Shown one piece after another: positions 48,748 to 60,691 of a DNA stretch of 64,000 bases. A program made the position numbers and the translations under genes. Position 1 is the stretch's first letter. Every line of letters begins with the position of its first letter. Source of the DNA: Candidatus Fredericiella danica. GTDB taxonomy: Bacteria; Chloroflexota; Anaerolineae; Caldilineales; Caldilineaceae. The DNA lies in assembly GCA_016713335.1 (NCBI GenBank), contig JADJPH010000029.1, forward strand, positions 1 through 64,000. The letters are read 5' to 3'. Under the pieces are notes generated by a model. It was not told the origin of the DNA, did not search any database, and saw nothing but the letters and a program-made list of their open reading frames with translations.

Positions 48748-51700
48748 CTATTTGCCGGGCGTTGGAATCCACAACCTATCGCCGACCGTGATCAGATTCG
48801 GATTCGTGATCGTTTTGAAGGACGAATCCACTGCAGCCATCGCATTGGTTGCCGCGACGATCTCTGTATATAGCACCGGATTGCCCAAATACTCATCGGC
48901 AATGCTGGTCAGGGTGTCACCCGATTCAACTACGTATTCACTGCCGCCGAGCGAGTCTGCCACCGTTTGGGCGCCTGCGGGTACACTGGTTTCCACTTCC
49001 ACAGACGCCGTTGCCGCATCCGCTACGCTGATCACAGTTGGCGTGACGGCTGCACCTGCGGTCACGGCGGCCGGGGCAACCGGGATATTCACGACGTTGA
49101 TCGTCACCGGTTCGGTGCGCGTTGTCACATTGTCGCGTTGCTGGACTGCAAACCCATATTGGCCGTTCTCGTCCACCCTGTAGACAAGTTGCCAGATACC
49201 ATCATCGGATGGGGTCGCGACACCGATGATCTTTCCACCCTCTAGCACTTCCACCTGTTCACCTGGGTCACCGGCGCCGGTCACCGTGATAAACCCATTT
49301 GCGCCGACGATGGGTTTGTCAACCGCCAGTGCAGCGACCGCCACCGGCTGCGTCACGGTCACAGCCGGCGCAGCAACCACGGCGGGCACGGTCAAAGAAA
49401 TGGGTGACGCTACGGTGACCGTCACACCCCTTTCCCCCACAATCTGTGCGGAAACCGCATGAGCGCCAGGGCCTGCTGAATCGTGAGCAACCACGTCCCG
49501 GCATCATCCACCAATGCAGAGCCGACCGGCTCGTCGTCAACCAAAATTTCGACTGCGGCACCCGGTGCACCGGCGCCGGTCACCGTCACTGCGCCATCTG
49601 CCGCAATTTCAGGCGCGCCAAGGATCAGATTGCCTTCAAGTGCGGGGGCCGTGCCAGAAATCGACACTGACGAGCGAGTGGTCTCGGCGGTCTTTGTCAC
49701 ACCCGCGACGGCGCCAATGCCCGTCGTCGGCGACAAACCAGCGGTGGTGGTCACATCACCGGTGGTAGCAACGCCGGTGGTAGCAACGCCGGTGGCAGCT
49801 TCCCCACGGGCAGTCGCCGTCACACTTGCCGTCGCCGTGACGCCGGTTGTGGTCTGCGACGTCTGCTGTGGGCGTGACATCTTCTGTGGTCGTGACGCCG
49901 GCCGTTGCTGCGACACCGGCTGTGGCGTGACGCCGGCTGTGGCCGCGACGCCTGCTGGTCGTGACGCCTGCTGTGGTCGTGACCGCTGGCCGTCGCTGTG
50001 ACGCCGGCTGTGGTCGTGACGCCGGCTGTGGCCGCGACGCCTGCTGTCGCCGTGACGTCGGCGTGGTCGTGACGCCGGCCGTCGCTGTGACGCCGGGCCG
50101 TGGTCGTGACGTCGGCTGTCGTCGTAATGTCGGCTGTGGTCGTGACGTCGGTCGTGGACGCCGGCCGTGGCCGTGACGCCGGCTGTGGTCGTGACGCCGG
50201 CTGCGGCGATGTCGGCTGGTCGTGACGCCGGTGTGACGCCGGTGGTCGTGACGCCGGCTGTGGTCGTGACGCCGGCTGTGGTCGTGACGCCGGCGGTGGT
50301 CGTGACGTCGGCCGTGGCCGTGACGCCGGTTGTGGTCGTGACGCCGGGCTGTGGTCGTAATGTCGGCTGTGGTCGTAACGTCGGCTGTGGTCGTGACGCC
50401 GGCTGTGGCTGTGCCGTCGGCTGTGGTCGTGACGTCGGCTGTGGTCGCCAGGCTTGCGGCCAGTCCAGTGGGACCGGTCACAACCGCAGTGGTGGTCACA
50501 GTCTCTGCCGCCACAGGCACAGCGGTCGCGCCGGCCAAAGCAGAAGCCAGAGCGCCTGTCACGCGCAATGGGGCAGTTTCGTTCACCTCGACGCCGTCAA
50601 TACCCGCAACGCGTGCCCGTACTGTCGTTACACCAGTGGCAAGCGGTGCGATCAGGATCCACGCACCAGTGTCGTCAGCGGCGGCTTCACCCAGCGTCTG
50701 ATCGCCGGCGAGAATCTCGACCACTGCCCCCGGGGCACTGTTGCCCGTGACCGTCAGAACCCCATCCGCGCCTACCTGGGGCGGATTGAGTTGGAGCAGC
50801 CCCGTGGGCGCGGCCACCGTAATCGTCACCGGTTCTGAAACCGTGACGTCACCACCGGTCGTGGCGGCACTCCGCACCTGAAGTTGATACTCACCTGGCT
50901 CAAGCTTGAATTGCAGCAGCCAGGCGCCTGTCGCATCGACACTGGCGGTCTGCACGGATTGCCCATTCACCAGCGCTTCTATTGCCGCAGCGGGAGCACC
51001 TTGTCCGGCGAGCGTGACGTTGCCGGCCGCATCAACTGCGGGCGTTTGCAGCGTCAGCGGCGCCGCAATTTCAGTCGTCGCCGCCGGTACTGTAATCGCC
51101 AATCCGGGCGTTGCGTCAGCACCGTGCCGGCTGCGTCGACTTCCCGCACCACCAACTGATAGTCTCCCGGTTCCAGCCGTGCCGACAATGACCATGCCCC
51201 GTCGGCGCCAATGGGTGCGGCGCCTAACGCAACATCGCCCGCCAACAGTTCCACGGTTGCACCCGGCTCACCCACACCCGCAAGGGTGACAACGCCGTCT
51301 GCACCAATCTGCGGACCCGTCATCGTCAGCGGTGTTGCCGTAGAGGCCGAAGGTGCTGGTGCGGGCACGTTCCACGTCACAACCTCCGACTCACTCAGTG
51401 TGGCGCCAGCCGCATCGATCGTCCGGGCGCGCAGTTGCACGTCACCCGGCGGCAACGGAACCGGCAAGCTCCAGGTGCCATCAGCGCCGATGACCGTTGT
51501 CCCCACCTGCGTTTCACCGGCCAACACCTCAATGGTTGCCCCCGGCAAACCGCGGCCGCTGAGGAGTGTGTTTAACTCGCCCGGCGCGCTCTGAGGGGAA
51601 TTCAATACAGTCACGGCACGCGATTGCAGTTCATAGAGCAAAGCGCGTCCCTGCAACAGGGTAACAACGAAAACCGTCAGCAGGGCGATGGCAACGATCG

Positions 51701-51749
51701 ATTTGAACAGGTCGAAATACCTGGTGCCTAATCGATTACTTTCTTCCAT
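48748..51749 (-). CDS. Membrane-anchored Ig-like repeat protein with C-terminal LysM (multiple frameshifts)
   Basis: The start at 51749 gives a short cytoplasmic end and one membrane segment (SIVAIALLTVFVVTLLQGRALLYEL). Several ~85-residue Ig-like domains follow, each with the pattern xxIGADGxxTLxGxGxPGATVEVLxG. A long low-complexity hexapeptide region (TTAGVT/TTADVT, about 50450-49850) separates these from two more such domains, and a C-terminal LysM (YVVESGDTLTSIADEYLGNPVLY..VGDRLWIP) ends at 48748. Frame changes occur near 51105, within the repeats, and near 49460. LysM binds peptidoglycan-type glycans, so the protein probably spans from membrane to cell wall. The start lies one base after the stop of the coiled-coil HhH gene, so the two are co-transcribed. 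Confidence 0.75.
49855..50450 (-). repeat. ~600-bp array of 18-bp repeats encoding Thr-Thr-Ala-(Gly/Asp)-Val-Thr
   Basis: An imperfect 18-bp unit (plus strand GTCGTGACGCCGGCTGTG and variants) occurs about 30 times. In the proper minus frame it codes TTAGVT or TTADVT. Single-base losses throw many copies into His/Arg-rich frames (RRHDHSRRHG), which are artefacts. The array is very GC-rich and probably collapsed or miscalled; the real copy number is uncertain. Confidence 0.85.
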
Positions 51750-51750
51750 G

Positions 51751-53522
51751 TCAGATCATCCTTCCGGGGCGATTGCGTCGGATCAACCCTGGTACCGGCC
51801 GCCGTGAAGCTGCGCCTGGATCCCGTAGTTTGCCCCATTCTCCGGCAGCTGCAAGCGCGGCCTGTTCCGGCCATGATGATGGGTCTGCCTGTTTGAACTT
51901 TGACCCGCCCGAATCTAGGATGATGCGGAGGCGCAACACATCGGTCCGGGCCAGGCGCGCAAAGGTGTGGATGCCATTTTCGTCAAGCAATTCTGCAAGC
52001 TTCGGTCCAATGCCCTCGATGATGGTCAAATCATCCGGGGTGTCGGAAACTGGCGCTGTGCGCAAGGGTTCTTCCTCCATTGCCGGCCGGCGCACCCCCT
52101 CCACCAACTGCGCCTTAAGCGCTTCCAACTCGGCCCAATCACCCTTCACCGCCAACTGCGCCTGCCGCGGCCACGTCTCCGGGTCGGCCGTATTGAACTG
52201 GTTGCCGCCCGTGCGCAGAATTGCCGTCAACTCCGCCACATCGCTTGCGGCCAATTGCTCAAACGTGCGAATCCCATATTTGTTGAGCAATTCTTCGATC
52301 TTGGGTCCAATTCCCTCGACAAGCGTCAAGTCATCGGGCGTTTCGACGACCGCCGGCGCCCGCGTGGATTCCTCTTCCACCGCACCACGCCGCACGCCAC
52401 CCACCAGTTGCGCTTTCAACGCGCCCAGTCGGGTCCAGTCGCGATTGGCGGCCAGGCGCGCCTGCCGCGGCCAGGTCTCCGGGTCAGCGGCATTGAACTG
52501 GCTGCCGCCTGCGCGCAGCATAGCGGTCAAATCCTCCACCGGGGTTTCGGCCAATTGGGCAAACGTGCGAATCTCATTTTGATTGAGGAGTTCCTCGATC
52601 TTTGGCCCGATCCCTTCGATGATCGTCAGATCATCGGCAGCAATCTCGACCGTCTGATTGCGTGTCGCCTCTTCAGCGCCGGTCTCAGCAGGTTTGCGGA
52701 CACCACCCACCAACTGCGCTTTCAAGGCATCTAACCGGGTCCAATCACGATTGGCGGCCAGGCGCGTTGCCTGTCGCCAGGTCTCCGGGTCAGCAGCGTT
52801 AAACTGGCTGCCGCCGGCGCGCAGAATCACCGTCAAATCGTCAACCTTGGTGTCCGCTAGCCGTTCAAAGGTGCGAATCTCATTCTGATTCAGCAGTTCT
52901 TCGATCTTTGGCCCGATCCCCTCGATGATGGTCAGATCGTCACCCTGTTCTGCACTTGCTTGCGCTACAACTGCGACAGCGCCGCCAGTTCAACTGCGCG
53001 TGTCGCACCGCTGAGCTCCATCTCCATATTCCGAGACTTCAGATCAGCAACCTCATCCTCCAATTCCTGCTTTTCGATCGTCACCTGGTCTAGCCGCGTG
53101 CGGAGCGTGTCGAGTTCAGCCTGCACCGCCGCCAGCGCAGCATAGTGGCGATCGGCCAGCAGTTCACGTTCGGCAGTAGACTGGTCGAGTTGACCTTCAA
53201 GCGCCACAATCTGGTTATTGCTATTCTCCACGGCAGTCTGCAGTTGCGTGACATCGGTAACACGGGCATCAAGAAGCGTGCGCGTGGCAGCAAGTTGCCG
53301 TGCAACATCTTGATCCCTGGCGATCTGTAGACGCAGGTCACCCACCATGCCCTGCGTCGTATTGAGTTCACCGCGCAGCGCAGCTTCCGTGTCTTCCCAG
53401 CGATTGCGCTTGCGTCGCCAATAGAAAAAGTCGATCAACCACTCGATGAGCCAACCCGTCAGGGCGCCCAAGACGAAGCTGAGCCAATCAAATTGGAACC
53501 CACTGAGATTTAGCCAGTCCAT
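51751..53522 (-). CDS. Membrane coiled-coil protein with four helix-hairpin-helix repeats (one frameshift)
   Basis: The start at 53522 opens MDWLNLSGFQFDWLSFVLG and one membrane segment, then about 130 residues of coiled coil (ALEGQLDQSTAERELLADRHYAAL..). After a frame change near 52968 come four ~100-residue repeats, each beginning DDLTIIEGIGPKIEELL, the hairpin-helix signature of the DUF4332/rpoA-tail-like HhH fold, and containing LRAGGSQFNAADPETWPRQARLA. The repeats are about 300 bp apart and very similar in DNA. HhH domains usually bind DNA or act in protein contacts; membrane-linked ones are common in Chloroflexota with unknown role. The downstream Ig-LysM gene begins one base after the stop. 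Confidence 0.8.
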
Positions 53523-53667
53523 GGTGCATTCCTTGTCTTATATCGCTGCGGTCACGCTGCAATGTTCCACGCATTCTGAATTATAGTATGGGTGCCCATG
53601 AAGACGCGAACTGCCAAAATGGGCCGGACAATTTTGCACACGGGCGAGCAGAAAGATCGGTCGCAGC

Positions 53668-54090
53668 ATGCAGATCACAGACACCTTGTCGATTCCGGAT
53701 GAAGAAATCGAGCTTCAGGCCATGCGCGCCCAGGGCGCCGGTGGTCAAAACGTGAACAAAGTCTCCAGCGCGGTGTCCTTGCGTTTCAATGTTCCGGCAT
53801 CGTCGCTGCCGCCAGATGTCAAGGCGCGCCTCCTGCGGAGCGGTGACCACCATATCACGAGTGAAGGGATCATCGTGATCAAAGCGCAACAGCATCGCAG
53901 CCAGGAACTCAACCGCGCCGATGCGATGGGCCGGCTGCATGCGCTCGTATTGGCCGCGACCACCGCGCCCAAAATCCGCCGCGCCACCCGCCCGTCCCGC
54001 TCATCAAAACAGCATCGCCTCGAAAACAAGGCGCGACGCAGCCAAATCAAGCAGTTACGTCGCATACCTGATGATTGCTGGTGTGTTTGA
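53668..54090 (+). CDS. arfB: Alternative ribosome-rescue factor / peptidyl-tRNA hydrolase ArfB
   Basis: A 140-residue protein with the GGQ motif RAQGAGGQNVNKVSSAV, which places the catalytic Gln in the ribosomal peptidyl-transferase centre, and a basic Lys/Arg-rich C-terminal tail (RSSKQHRLENKARRSQIKQL) that threads into the empty mRNA channel. Both are hallmarks of ArfB (YaeJ/ICT1), which frees ribosomes stalled at mRNA ends. The length matches the family (about 140). It is short for a class I release factor and lacks the stop-codon recognition domain. It stands alone, divergent from the coiled-coil HhH gene. Confidence 0.9.
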   Translation: MQITDTLSIPDEEIELQAMRAQGAGGQNVNKVSSAVSLRFNVPASSLPPDVKARLLRSGDHHITSEGIIVIKAQQHRSQELNRADAMGRLHALVLAATTAPKIRRATRPSRSSKQHRLENKARRSQIKQLRRIPDDCWCV

Positions 54091-54169
54091 TCGCGCGCCA
54101 TGCACCGATTAAAATGTGAACGCGTAGTGTACTCATTGGGTCATCGATGGAAAACTGAGGAGTTGAGCA

Positions 54170-54668
54170 ATGACAGTTCTCGCCGATTACAGTCAAGAAG
54201 AACAACAGGTTCTCCTGCGCAGCCTGGAGGCAGCCGGGATTGCAGTCTCCGCCGCCAGCCTCGGGCGCAAAGCGGAAACGGCAAGCGAAGGCTTTGCCGC
54301 CGCCAGCTACATTCTCGAACACCGCGAAGAATACCTGACCAACACATTGATCGGATCCGTCCAGTTCGCCCTGCAGCAGCGCGCCGAATCGGGCCAGAAG
54401 TTCCCCGACTACGCTAAACTGGCGGAGGCGCCAGGCGCAGAGGCGCAGGCACTGGACACGCTGCGCCAGGCGGTTGCCATTCTGGACGCCAAAAGCACAC
54501 CCGCAGAGGCCAGCGGCTACAAGCATTGGCTGATGAACATCGCCGTCACCACGTCGGAGGCCGGCAAAGAGGGTGGCAACTTTCTGGGCTGGGGTGCAGT
54601 TGCCGTCAGCGACACCGAAAAGGCAGTGCTGGAGCGAAATTGCCCAGGTGCTCGGTATCCCAAATTGA
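54170..54668 (+). CDS. Conserved hypothetical protein (one frameshift near the end)
   Basis: About 165 residues from ATG 54170 (MTVLADYSQEEQQVLLRSLEAAGIAVSAASLG). The pattern of short helices ending KHWLMNIAVTTSEAGKEGGNFLGWGAVAVSDTEKAVLE resembles a small helical family common in Chloroflexota and Cyanobacteria, with no assigned role. One extra A in CGAAATT near 54640 shifts the frame; without it the protein ends RIAQVLGIPN at 54668. Without the correction a meaningless tail follows to 54787. The start has GAGTTGAGCA upstream. No motif suggests an enzyme. Confidence 0.7.
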
Positions 54669-54852
54669 GTAAACGGCGCCGCGGAAGAGCATGGCCACCG
54701 AAGGGCGAAGCATTACGCGAAATCAATACAATCCCGACAATAACCTACTCAAATCGCGCTTTTATTTTCGAACTTTACATGCTATAGTTACGAAGTCGTT
54801 AGCTACCTTCTCGCCACGTGACGCTGTGCAAGGGGTTAATCCTGTGGTGCCA

Positions 54853-57800
54853 ATGGACGCATCGGAAGAGCACTATATTGTCGGTATCGGGGCCTCGGCA
54901 GGTGGGCTTGAAGCGCTAGAACGCTTCTTTAGCAACGTACCTGAAGGGAACAGCCTGGCCTATGTTGTTATCCAACATCTGTCCCCTGACTTCCGCAGCC
55001 ACATGGTGGAACTGCTCTCCAAATACACCACCATGCCGGTGTATGAAGCGGAGGATGGCACGGAAGTGCAGCGGAATCCGGTCTACCTGATTCCACGCCG
55101 CAAGAACATGATCCTCTTCCAGGGCAAGCTGTACTTGCTCGACCATCCTAAGGAACGCGGACTCAATCTACCGATCGATATCTTTCTGGAATCATTGGCC
55201 CGTGATCAGGGTGAGCACGCCGTGGGGATCATCCTCTCCGGCACCGGCAGCGACGGCGCCCGTGGCATTCGGGCCATCAAGGAAGCTGGCGGGCTCGTGA
55301 TGGCGCAGGACGACACCGCCCGCTTCGACGGCATGCCCCGGAGCGCGATTGCTACGCAATTGGTGGATTATGTACTGCCGCCCGAAGCAATGCCCGCGAA
55401 CCTGCTGAGTTACATCCGCCATCCTCACGTGCTGCCAGAAGGTGTTCCGCACGCGGCCGCCCCTGAAAGCGAAGTGCAGATCGAAAAACTCTTCGCCATT
55501 CTGCGGGATCGAACGGGCGTCGACTTTACGGACTATAAGCCCAACACCGTACTGCGCCGGATCGAACGGCGCATGACCGTCAACAACATCGACACCCTTT
55601 CTAATTATGTAAAGTACCTACAGTACTCCCCGGAGGAGACGCGCGTTCTTTTCAAGGAGTTCCTGATCGGGGTCACCCGATTTTTCCGTGACGCCGAGGC
55701 GTTTGACTATCTTGCGGTCGAGGCCATCCCGGCATTGTTCGCAAGCAAAAGTCGCCAGAGCCCGATCCGCATTTGGGTGCCGGGTTGCTCAACCGGCGAA
55801 GAGGCCTATTCACTGGCAATTCTCTGTCGCGAGTACATGGAGCAATCCGGTCAATACCGTGAGGTCAAGATCTTTGCAACCGATATCGATCGTGAGGCGC
55901 TGGAGACGGCAAGTCGCGGGATCTATCCGGAAAGCGCCCTCGCCGACATCACGACGAACCGGCTGCAAGACTATTTTTTGAAGCGCGGGGATACCTTTGA
56001 AGTGCTCAGGCAACTGCGCAGCATGGTGGTGTTCGCCTACCAGAATGTCATCAAGGACCCGCCCTTTTCGCGCATGGACTTGATTTCATGCCGCAACATG
56101 CTGATCTACCTGCAACCAAGCCTGCAACGCAAGGTGCTCTCCACATTCCAATTCTCACTGAACCCAGGTGGCTACCTGTTTCTTGGGAGCAGTGAAAGCC
56201 TCGGCGAAACCGGCAGCGCCTACTCCATTGAGAATGTCCGCTGGAAGGTGTTTCGGTTCCAGGGGTGGAGCCCGTTCGCAAACAAATACCGCTGCGGGTG
56301 GCGAGGGTGAGGTGCAAACCATGCCGGCGCCGATGGCTCGCCAGGTGCGACCGGGCGAAGAGTGGCGCTCTGTCGATACGTGCTGCGCAGCCTCGTCGAT
56401 CAGGTGCTGCCACCGTGCGTCGTCGTGGATGATAACCAACTCGTGATCCATGCCTTTGGCGAGCTCGACCGCTACCTCACGGTGCCACGCGGCTTCCAAG
56501 TGGACTTCAATATCCTGAAGATGGCGCGCCCGGAGGTGGCCCTACCCCTGAGCACCGCCCTGCACCGGACCGCTCATGGCGGCGAAGCGGTCGTCTACCG
56601 GCGAATCGGCATTCCGACCATTGACGGCGTTCACCACTTCGATCTGTCCACGCGCGTCTTCTGGGAAAAGGCAAACCGGCGGCAGCTCTTCCTCGTCATC
56701 TTCACACCTTCGCAAGATCACGACGTGACGCCGGCGACCGAAGACCATTACGACATCAGTGGGATGACGCAGCAGCGCATTTCCAATTTGGAGCAGGAGC
56801 TACAGTACACCCGCGAGAACCTCCAGGCCACGATCGAGGAACTGGAAACCGCCAACGAAGAGTTGCAGGCCACCAATGAGGAGTTGATGGCGGCGAATGA
56901 GGAGTTGCAGAGCACCAATGAGGAATTGCAGTCGGTCAATGAAGAGCTGATTACGGTCAATACGGAACTCCAATTCAAGATTCAAGAATTAACCAATCTG
57001 AACGATGACATGGCCAATCTGCTGCGCAGCACCGACATTGGCACCATTTTCCTGGATGCGAATCTCCGGTTGCGCCGATTCACCCCGGCCGCACAAGCCG
57101 TGATCAATGTGTTGGAGCAGGATATCGGCCGGCCATTCGAGCATATTACGACGGGTCTGAAAGAGGTGAATCTACCGGCACTGGCGTTGCAGGTGCGCGA
57201 CACCCTCAAGGTCGAAGAGATGCAGGTGCAGTCGCGCACGGACCGATGGTACCAGTTGAAGGTGCTACCGTACCGTACACACACCGGCCAGATGGGTGGT
57301 GTCGTCTTGACGTTAGTCGATACGACCCAGCTCAATCACACGGAAGCGCTGCTCCGCGATTTTGAACAGGCAAGACGCTATCTTGATGCCATTGGCTCAC
57401 TCGTGGTCGTGCTCGATGGGACAGGCCGCGTAGACTTCATCAATGTGCTTGGGGCGCAGCTCCTTGGCTACGAAGTCCACGAGCTGATTGGGGTTGACTG
57501 GTTCGAAACATGTGTCATCGCCACTGAACGCCAGCGTGAACGGGCAGATTTCTTCCGAGTCATGAACAGTCGCGGCGAAAACTGGGACCATCACGAAAGC
57601 AGGTTGCTGGCGCGCGATGGCAGCGAACGGTGGTTTGCCTGGGACAACACCCGGCTGCACAACCCAGATTCCGGGCGCGATCTCCTGCTCAGATCCGGCC
57701 GCGACCTTACAGATCACTTCACAGCGGCCAACACGGCCCTGCAGAAGCAAGATATCCTCGACCAAAGCACGGACGTCATCTTCATCCGCGATGTGCTGGA

Positions 57801-58104
57801 CCGGATCACGGACTGGGGCAAAGCGGCCGAACGCTACTATGGCTACTCACAAGAGGAGGCCATCGGTCGCAATGTCTACGAACTACTTCGGATCGAGTTG
57901 CCCGAACCAAGAGATGCAATCATGTCCAGATTTTTAGGGACCGGACATTGGGAAGGGGATGTGGTTCACGTGGGCCGAGATGGTCGTCGCCTACATTTGC
58001 ATTCGCGCTGGTCACTGCAGCAAGATTTCCACAGCGAAACGCAAAGCTACCTCGAATTTGTGAGCTTGCTCCAGCCGGCGCCACCGTTATCTTCCATGTC
58101 ATAA
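54853..58104 (+). CDS. CheB-CheR-PAS fusion chemotaxis-type signalling protein (one frameshift)
   Basis: About 1083 residues. Residues 1-190 are a CheB methylesterase (GIGASAGGLEALERFF with the catalytic Ser, VIQHLSPDFRSHM with His, ILSGTGSDGARG with Asp). Then comes a CheR methyltransferase (GVTRFFRD, WVPGCSTGEEAYSLAI, KIFATDID, DLISCRNMLIYL). A frame change lies in 56255-56365. The second part has a long coiled coil built of ANEELQATNEE-like repeats (about 56820-56960), then three PAS domains (LLRSTDIGTIFLDANLR; YLDAIGSLVVVLDG; ILDQSTDVIFIRD). Such fusions set methylation of receptors or act as free-standing sensors. No cheA, cheW or mcp is nearby, so it probably works with the hybrid kinase 27 bp downstream. 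The start at 54853 is preferred; GTG 54844 is possible. Confidence 0.87.
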
Positions 58105-58131
58105 GTGTAGATTCGCCTTCGAAGACGACGT

Positions 58132-60593
58132 ATGAGCTCGACGATCCGAAACAAAGCCGAAGCAGTCATGCAGGAACGCTACACCGCCAGCGAATTGCGG
58201 CAGGACGCAGACCTGGAAGCGATCCTGCATGAACTCCGTGTGCACCAGATCGAACTTGAATTGCAAAACGACGAACTCCGCCGGACGCAGGTCGATTTGG
58301 AAACGATGCAGCGGAAGTACTTCGACCTCTATCGGCTTGCGCCCGTGGCGTATTTGCACCTGGATGATCAGGGCATTATCCAGGATCTCAATCTGAAGGG
58401 CGCCGAATTGCTGGGCGGCGAACTGCAGATGATCACCAACCGGCCCCTTGTCTCCTATCTCGAATCCGGGACGTACGGGGAATTTTTTCGTCATCTACAG
58501 GCCGTGTTCGCCAATACCGATCGCCAAACTTGCGAAGTCACCTTGCGCGCGCGCAACGGCGTCACACGCAACGTGCTATTAGAGAGTATTGCTGCCTGGG
58601 AAGACGGCAACCGTTTTTGCCGCACGGTCATGATCGATGTCACGGCTCGCTACCAGGCCGAACGTGAACTGCAGCAAAGTGAAGCGCGGCTGCGGGCGCT
58701 CTTTGAGGCTTCTCCAGTGCCACTGGCAACTATCTCACGTATTGACGGCACGATTCGCTACGCGAACCCTGCCCTCGGCCAACTGTTGGCGGCATCGCTA
58801 CCGGCCATGATCGGCCGCATGGCTCCATTCCCCAAAGATCTACTGCAATTCCTCCTGGCAGGACCGTGGGATCAAGCGTCCATCGGGCGTGAGTGGCGCA
58901 TCGTCCGCAACAACGGCGAACACATTTGGGTGGTTGTCACCTGTCAGACGATTGTGCTGGGCACAGAACCGTGCATGATGGCCGGTTTTCATGATGTAAC
59001 GGAGCGACGAACCATGGAAGAGTCGCTGCGCCAGCATACAGAAGAACTGCGCGCGGCCAACGCTGCCCTGGTCGAAGCCGCACGTCTGAAAGATCAGTTC
59101 CTTGCCAACATGAGCCATGAACTGCGCACACCGCTTACTGGTATCCTTGGAATGGCCGAAGCGCTCGGGCTGACCGTCTATGGCGCCCTAAACGAACGCC
59201 AGTTGCGGGCCATCGATACCATCGAACAGAGCGGACGCCATCTGCTCGACCTGATTACGGATATTCTCGATCTAGCCAAAGTTGAGGCCGGCAAACTTGA
59301 GTTGGTTGCAGACGCGATTCAAATGGACGTCCTCTGTGATCGCAGCATTCAGATGGTTGAGCAACTGGCACAGGCAAAGCATCAGAAGTTTTCCTTGGTG
59401 AATGAGTGTTCACATGTCGAGTTTCTCGGCGATGAACGGCGCTTGCGCCAGGTGATCGTCAATCTGCTCAGCAATGCCGTCAAATTCACAGGAGACGGTG
59501 GTGAACTGGGGTTAAACGTGGTCTGTGATCGACAGCAACGCGTGTTGATTTTCACGGTCTGGGACACTGGGATCGGCATTCATGCGGATGACATTCACAG
59601 ACTCTTTCAACCCTTTGTCCAGATCGATTCCGGACTCGCAAGGCAATACGCAGGAACAGGGCTGGGGTTGGCATTGGTGCGCCGCTTCACCGAATTACAC
59701 GGCGGCAGCGTTGTAGTCGATAGCAGCCCAGGCAAAGGAAGTCGGTTTACGGTGCGCATTCCGCTGATCACGTCGCCCGCTCCCTCGAGTGCCGTGCAGA
59801 GTGCGCCGTCGCTTCAGCAGGGAAGAATGCGGCGCATTGTGATGCTTGAAGACTCGGCGATCACCGCCGAACACCTCGCCAACTACCTGCGGATTCTCGG
59901 CATCCTCGATGTCACCTTGCTTCGCCTGGCACGCGGGCGGTTGACTTGATTGCGCAGCAAATGCCCGACGTCGTCTTGCTGGACCTCTTTTTACCCGACG
60001 GGTCTGGCTGGGAGATCTTGTCAAAACTCAAGTCGAACCCCGCCACCGCCACCATCCCGTGGTGGTCGTGACCGTGGCGGACGAGCGCAACCGCGCCGAC
60101 GTCATGGGCGCAGCGGCGTTTCTGCGCAAGCCGGTCTCCCTCACTGACCTTCAACACGCGCCAGACCAGATCGCGGCATCATCCACGCCACAGGAATCAC
60201 CGGTCCGGCCGCAAAACGGGACTGTGCTGGTCGTGGATGACAGCGAAGTCACGCTCAGATTCGTCGCAGATTTGCTGTTTGCACAAGGTTACGCAGTCGT
60301 CACCGCACGCAACGCACAGGAAGCGCTCTCGATCCTGGATACATTGCGCCCGGTGCTGATTCTGATGGATATCCAAATGCCGGGAATGGACGGGCTGGAG
60401 GCGATTGGCACATCCGACAGCGCCCCGATGTGGCGGTGTCTACCACACGGATCGTTGCACTTAGGCGCTGGCGCTCGTTGGCGACCGCGAACGCTGCCTT
60501 GCGTCCGGCGCTGATGCATATCTGGCAAAGCCGGTCGGCGCCGCCGAACTACTACAGGAAGTACGGTCCGCGGCAGCAAAAGCAGCAACGTAA
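58132..60593 (+). CDS. Hybrid sensor histidine kinase with PAS domains and two receivers (two or three frameshifts)
   Basis: About 820 residues when frames are joined. An N-terminal helical region (LHELRVHQIELELQNDELRRTQ) and two PAS domains (YFDLYRLAPVAYLHLDDQG; LFEASPVPLATISRIDG) precede a classical HisKA (FLANMSHELRTPLTGILGM). The HATPase has NLLSNAVKFT, VWDTGIGI and GTGLGLALVRRFTELHGG. After 59830 come a receiver (VMLEDSA, then in another frame PDVVLLDLFLPDGSGWE) and a second receiver (VLVVDDSEVTLRF, ILMDIQMPGMDGLEAI, and again shifted ASGADAYLAKPVG). It stops at 60591-60593. It lies 27 bp after the CheB-CheR-PAS gene, so the two form one sensory unit. Confidence 0.83.
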
Positions 60594-60613
60594 ACGCTGG
60601 AATCGAAGAAACA

Positions 60614-60667
60614 ATGCAACAAAAACAAGCAGGCCAACCTGGTGGTTGGCCTGCTTGTTTGTTGCAT
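60614..60667. terminator. Long bidirectional terminator hairpin
   Basis: A 17-bp stem with a 4-nt loop (60623-60660), extended by a further 7 bp after a two-base bulge (ATGCAAC 60614-60620 with GTTGCAT 60661-60667), sits between the convergent kinase and pullulanase genes. T-rich and A-rich flanks on the two sides suit termination in both directions. Confidence 0.85.
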
Positions 60668-60691
60668 GATTACGCTTTGCCGTTACGCCGC

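Noticed and set aside
49960..50840. Plus-strand frames of VVVTPAV type and minus-strand His/Arg-rich frames in the repeat array
   Set aside because: These are out-of-frame readings of an 18-bp repeat; the TTAGVT frame connects Ig-like domains on both sides and is the genuine one.
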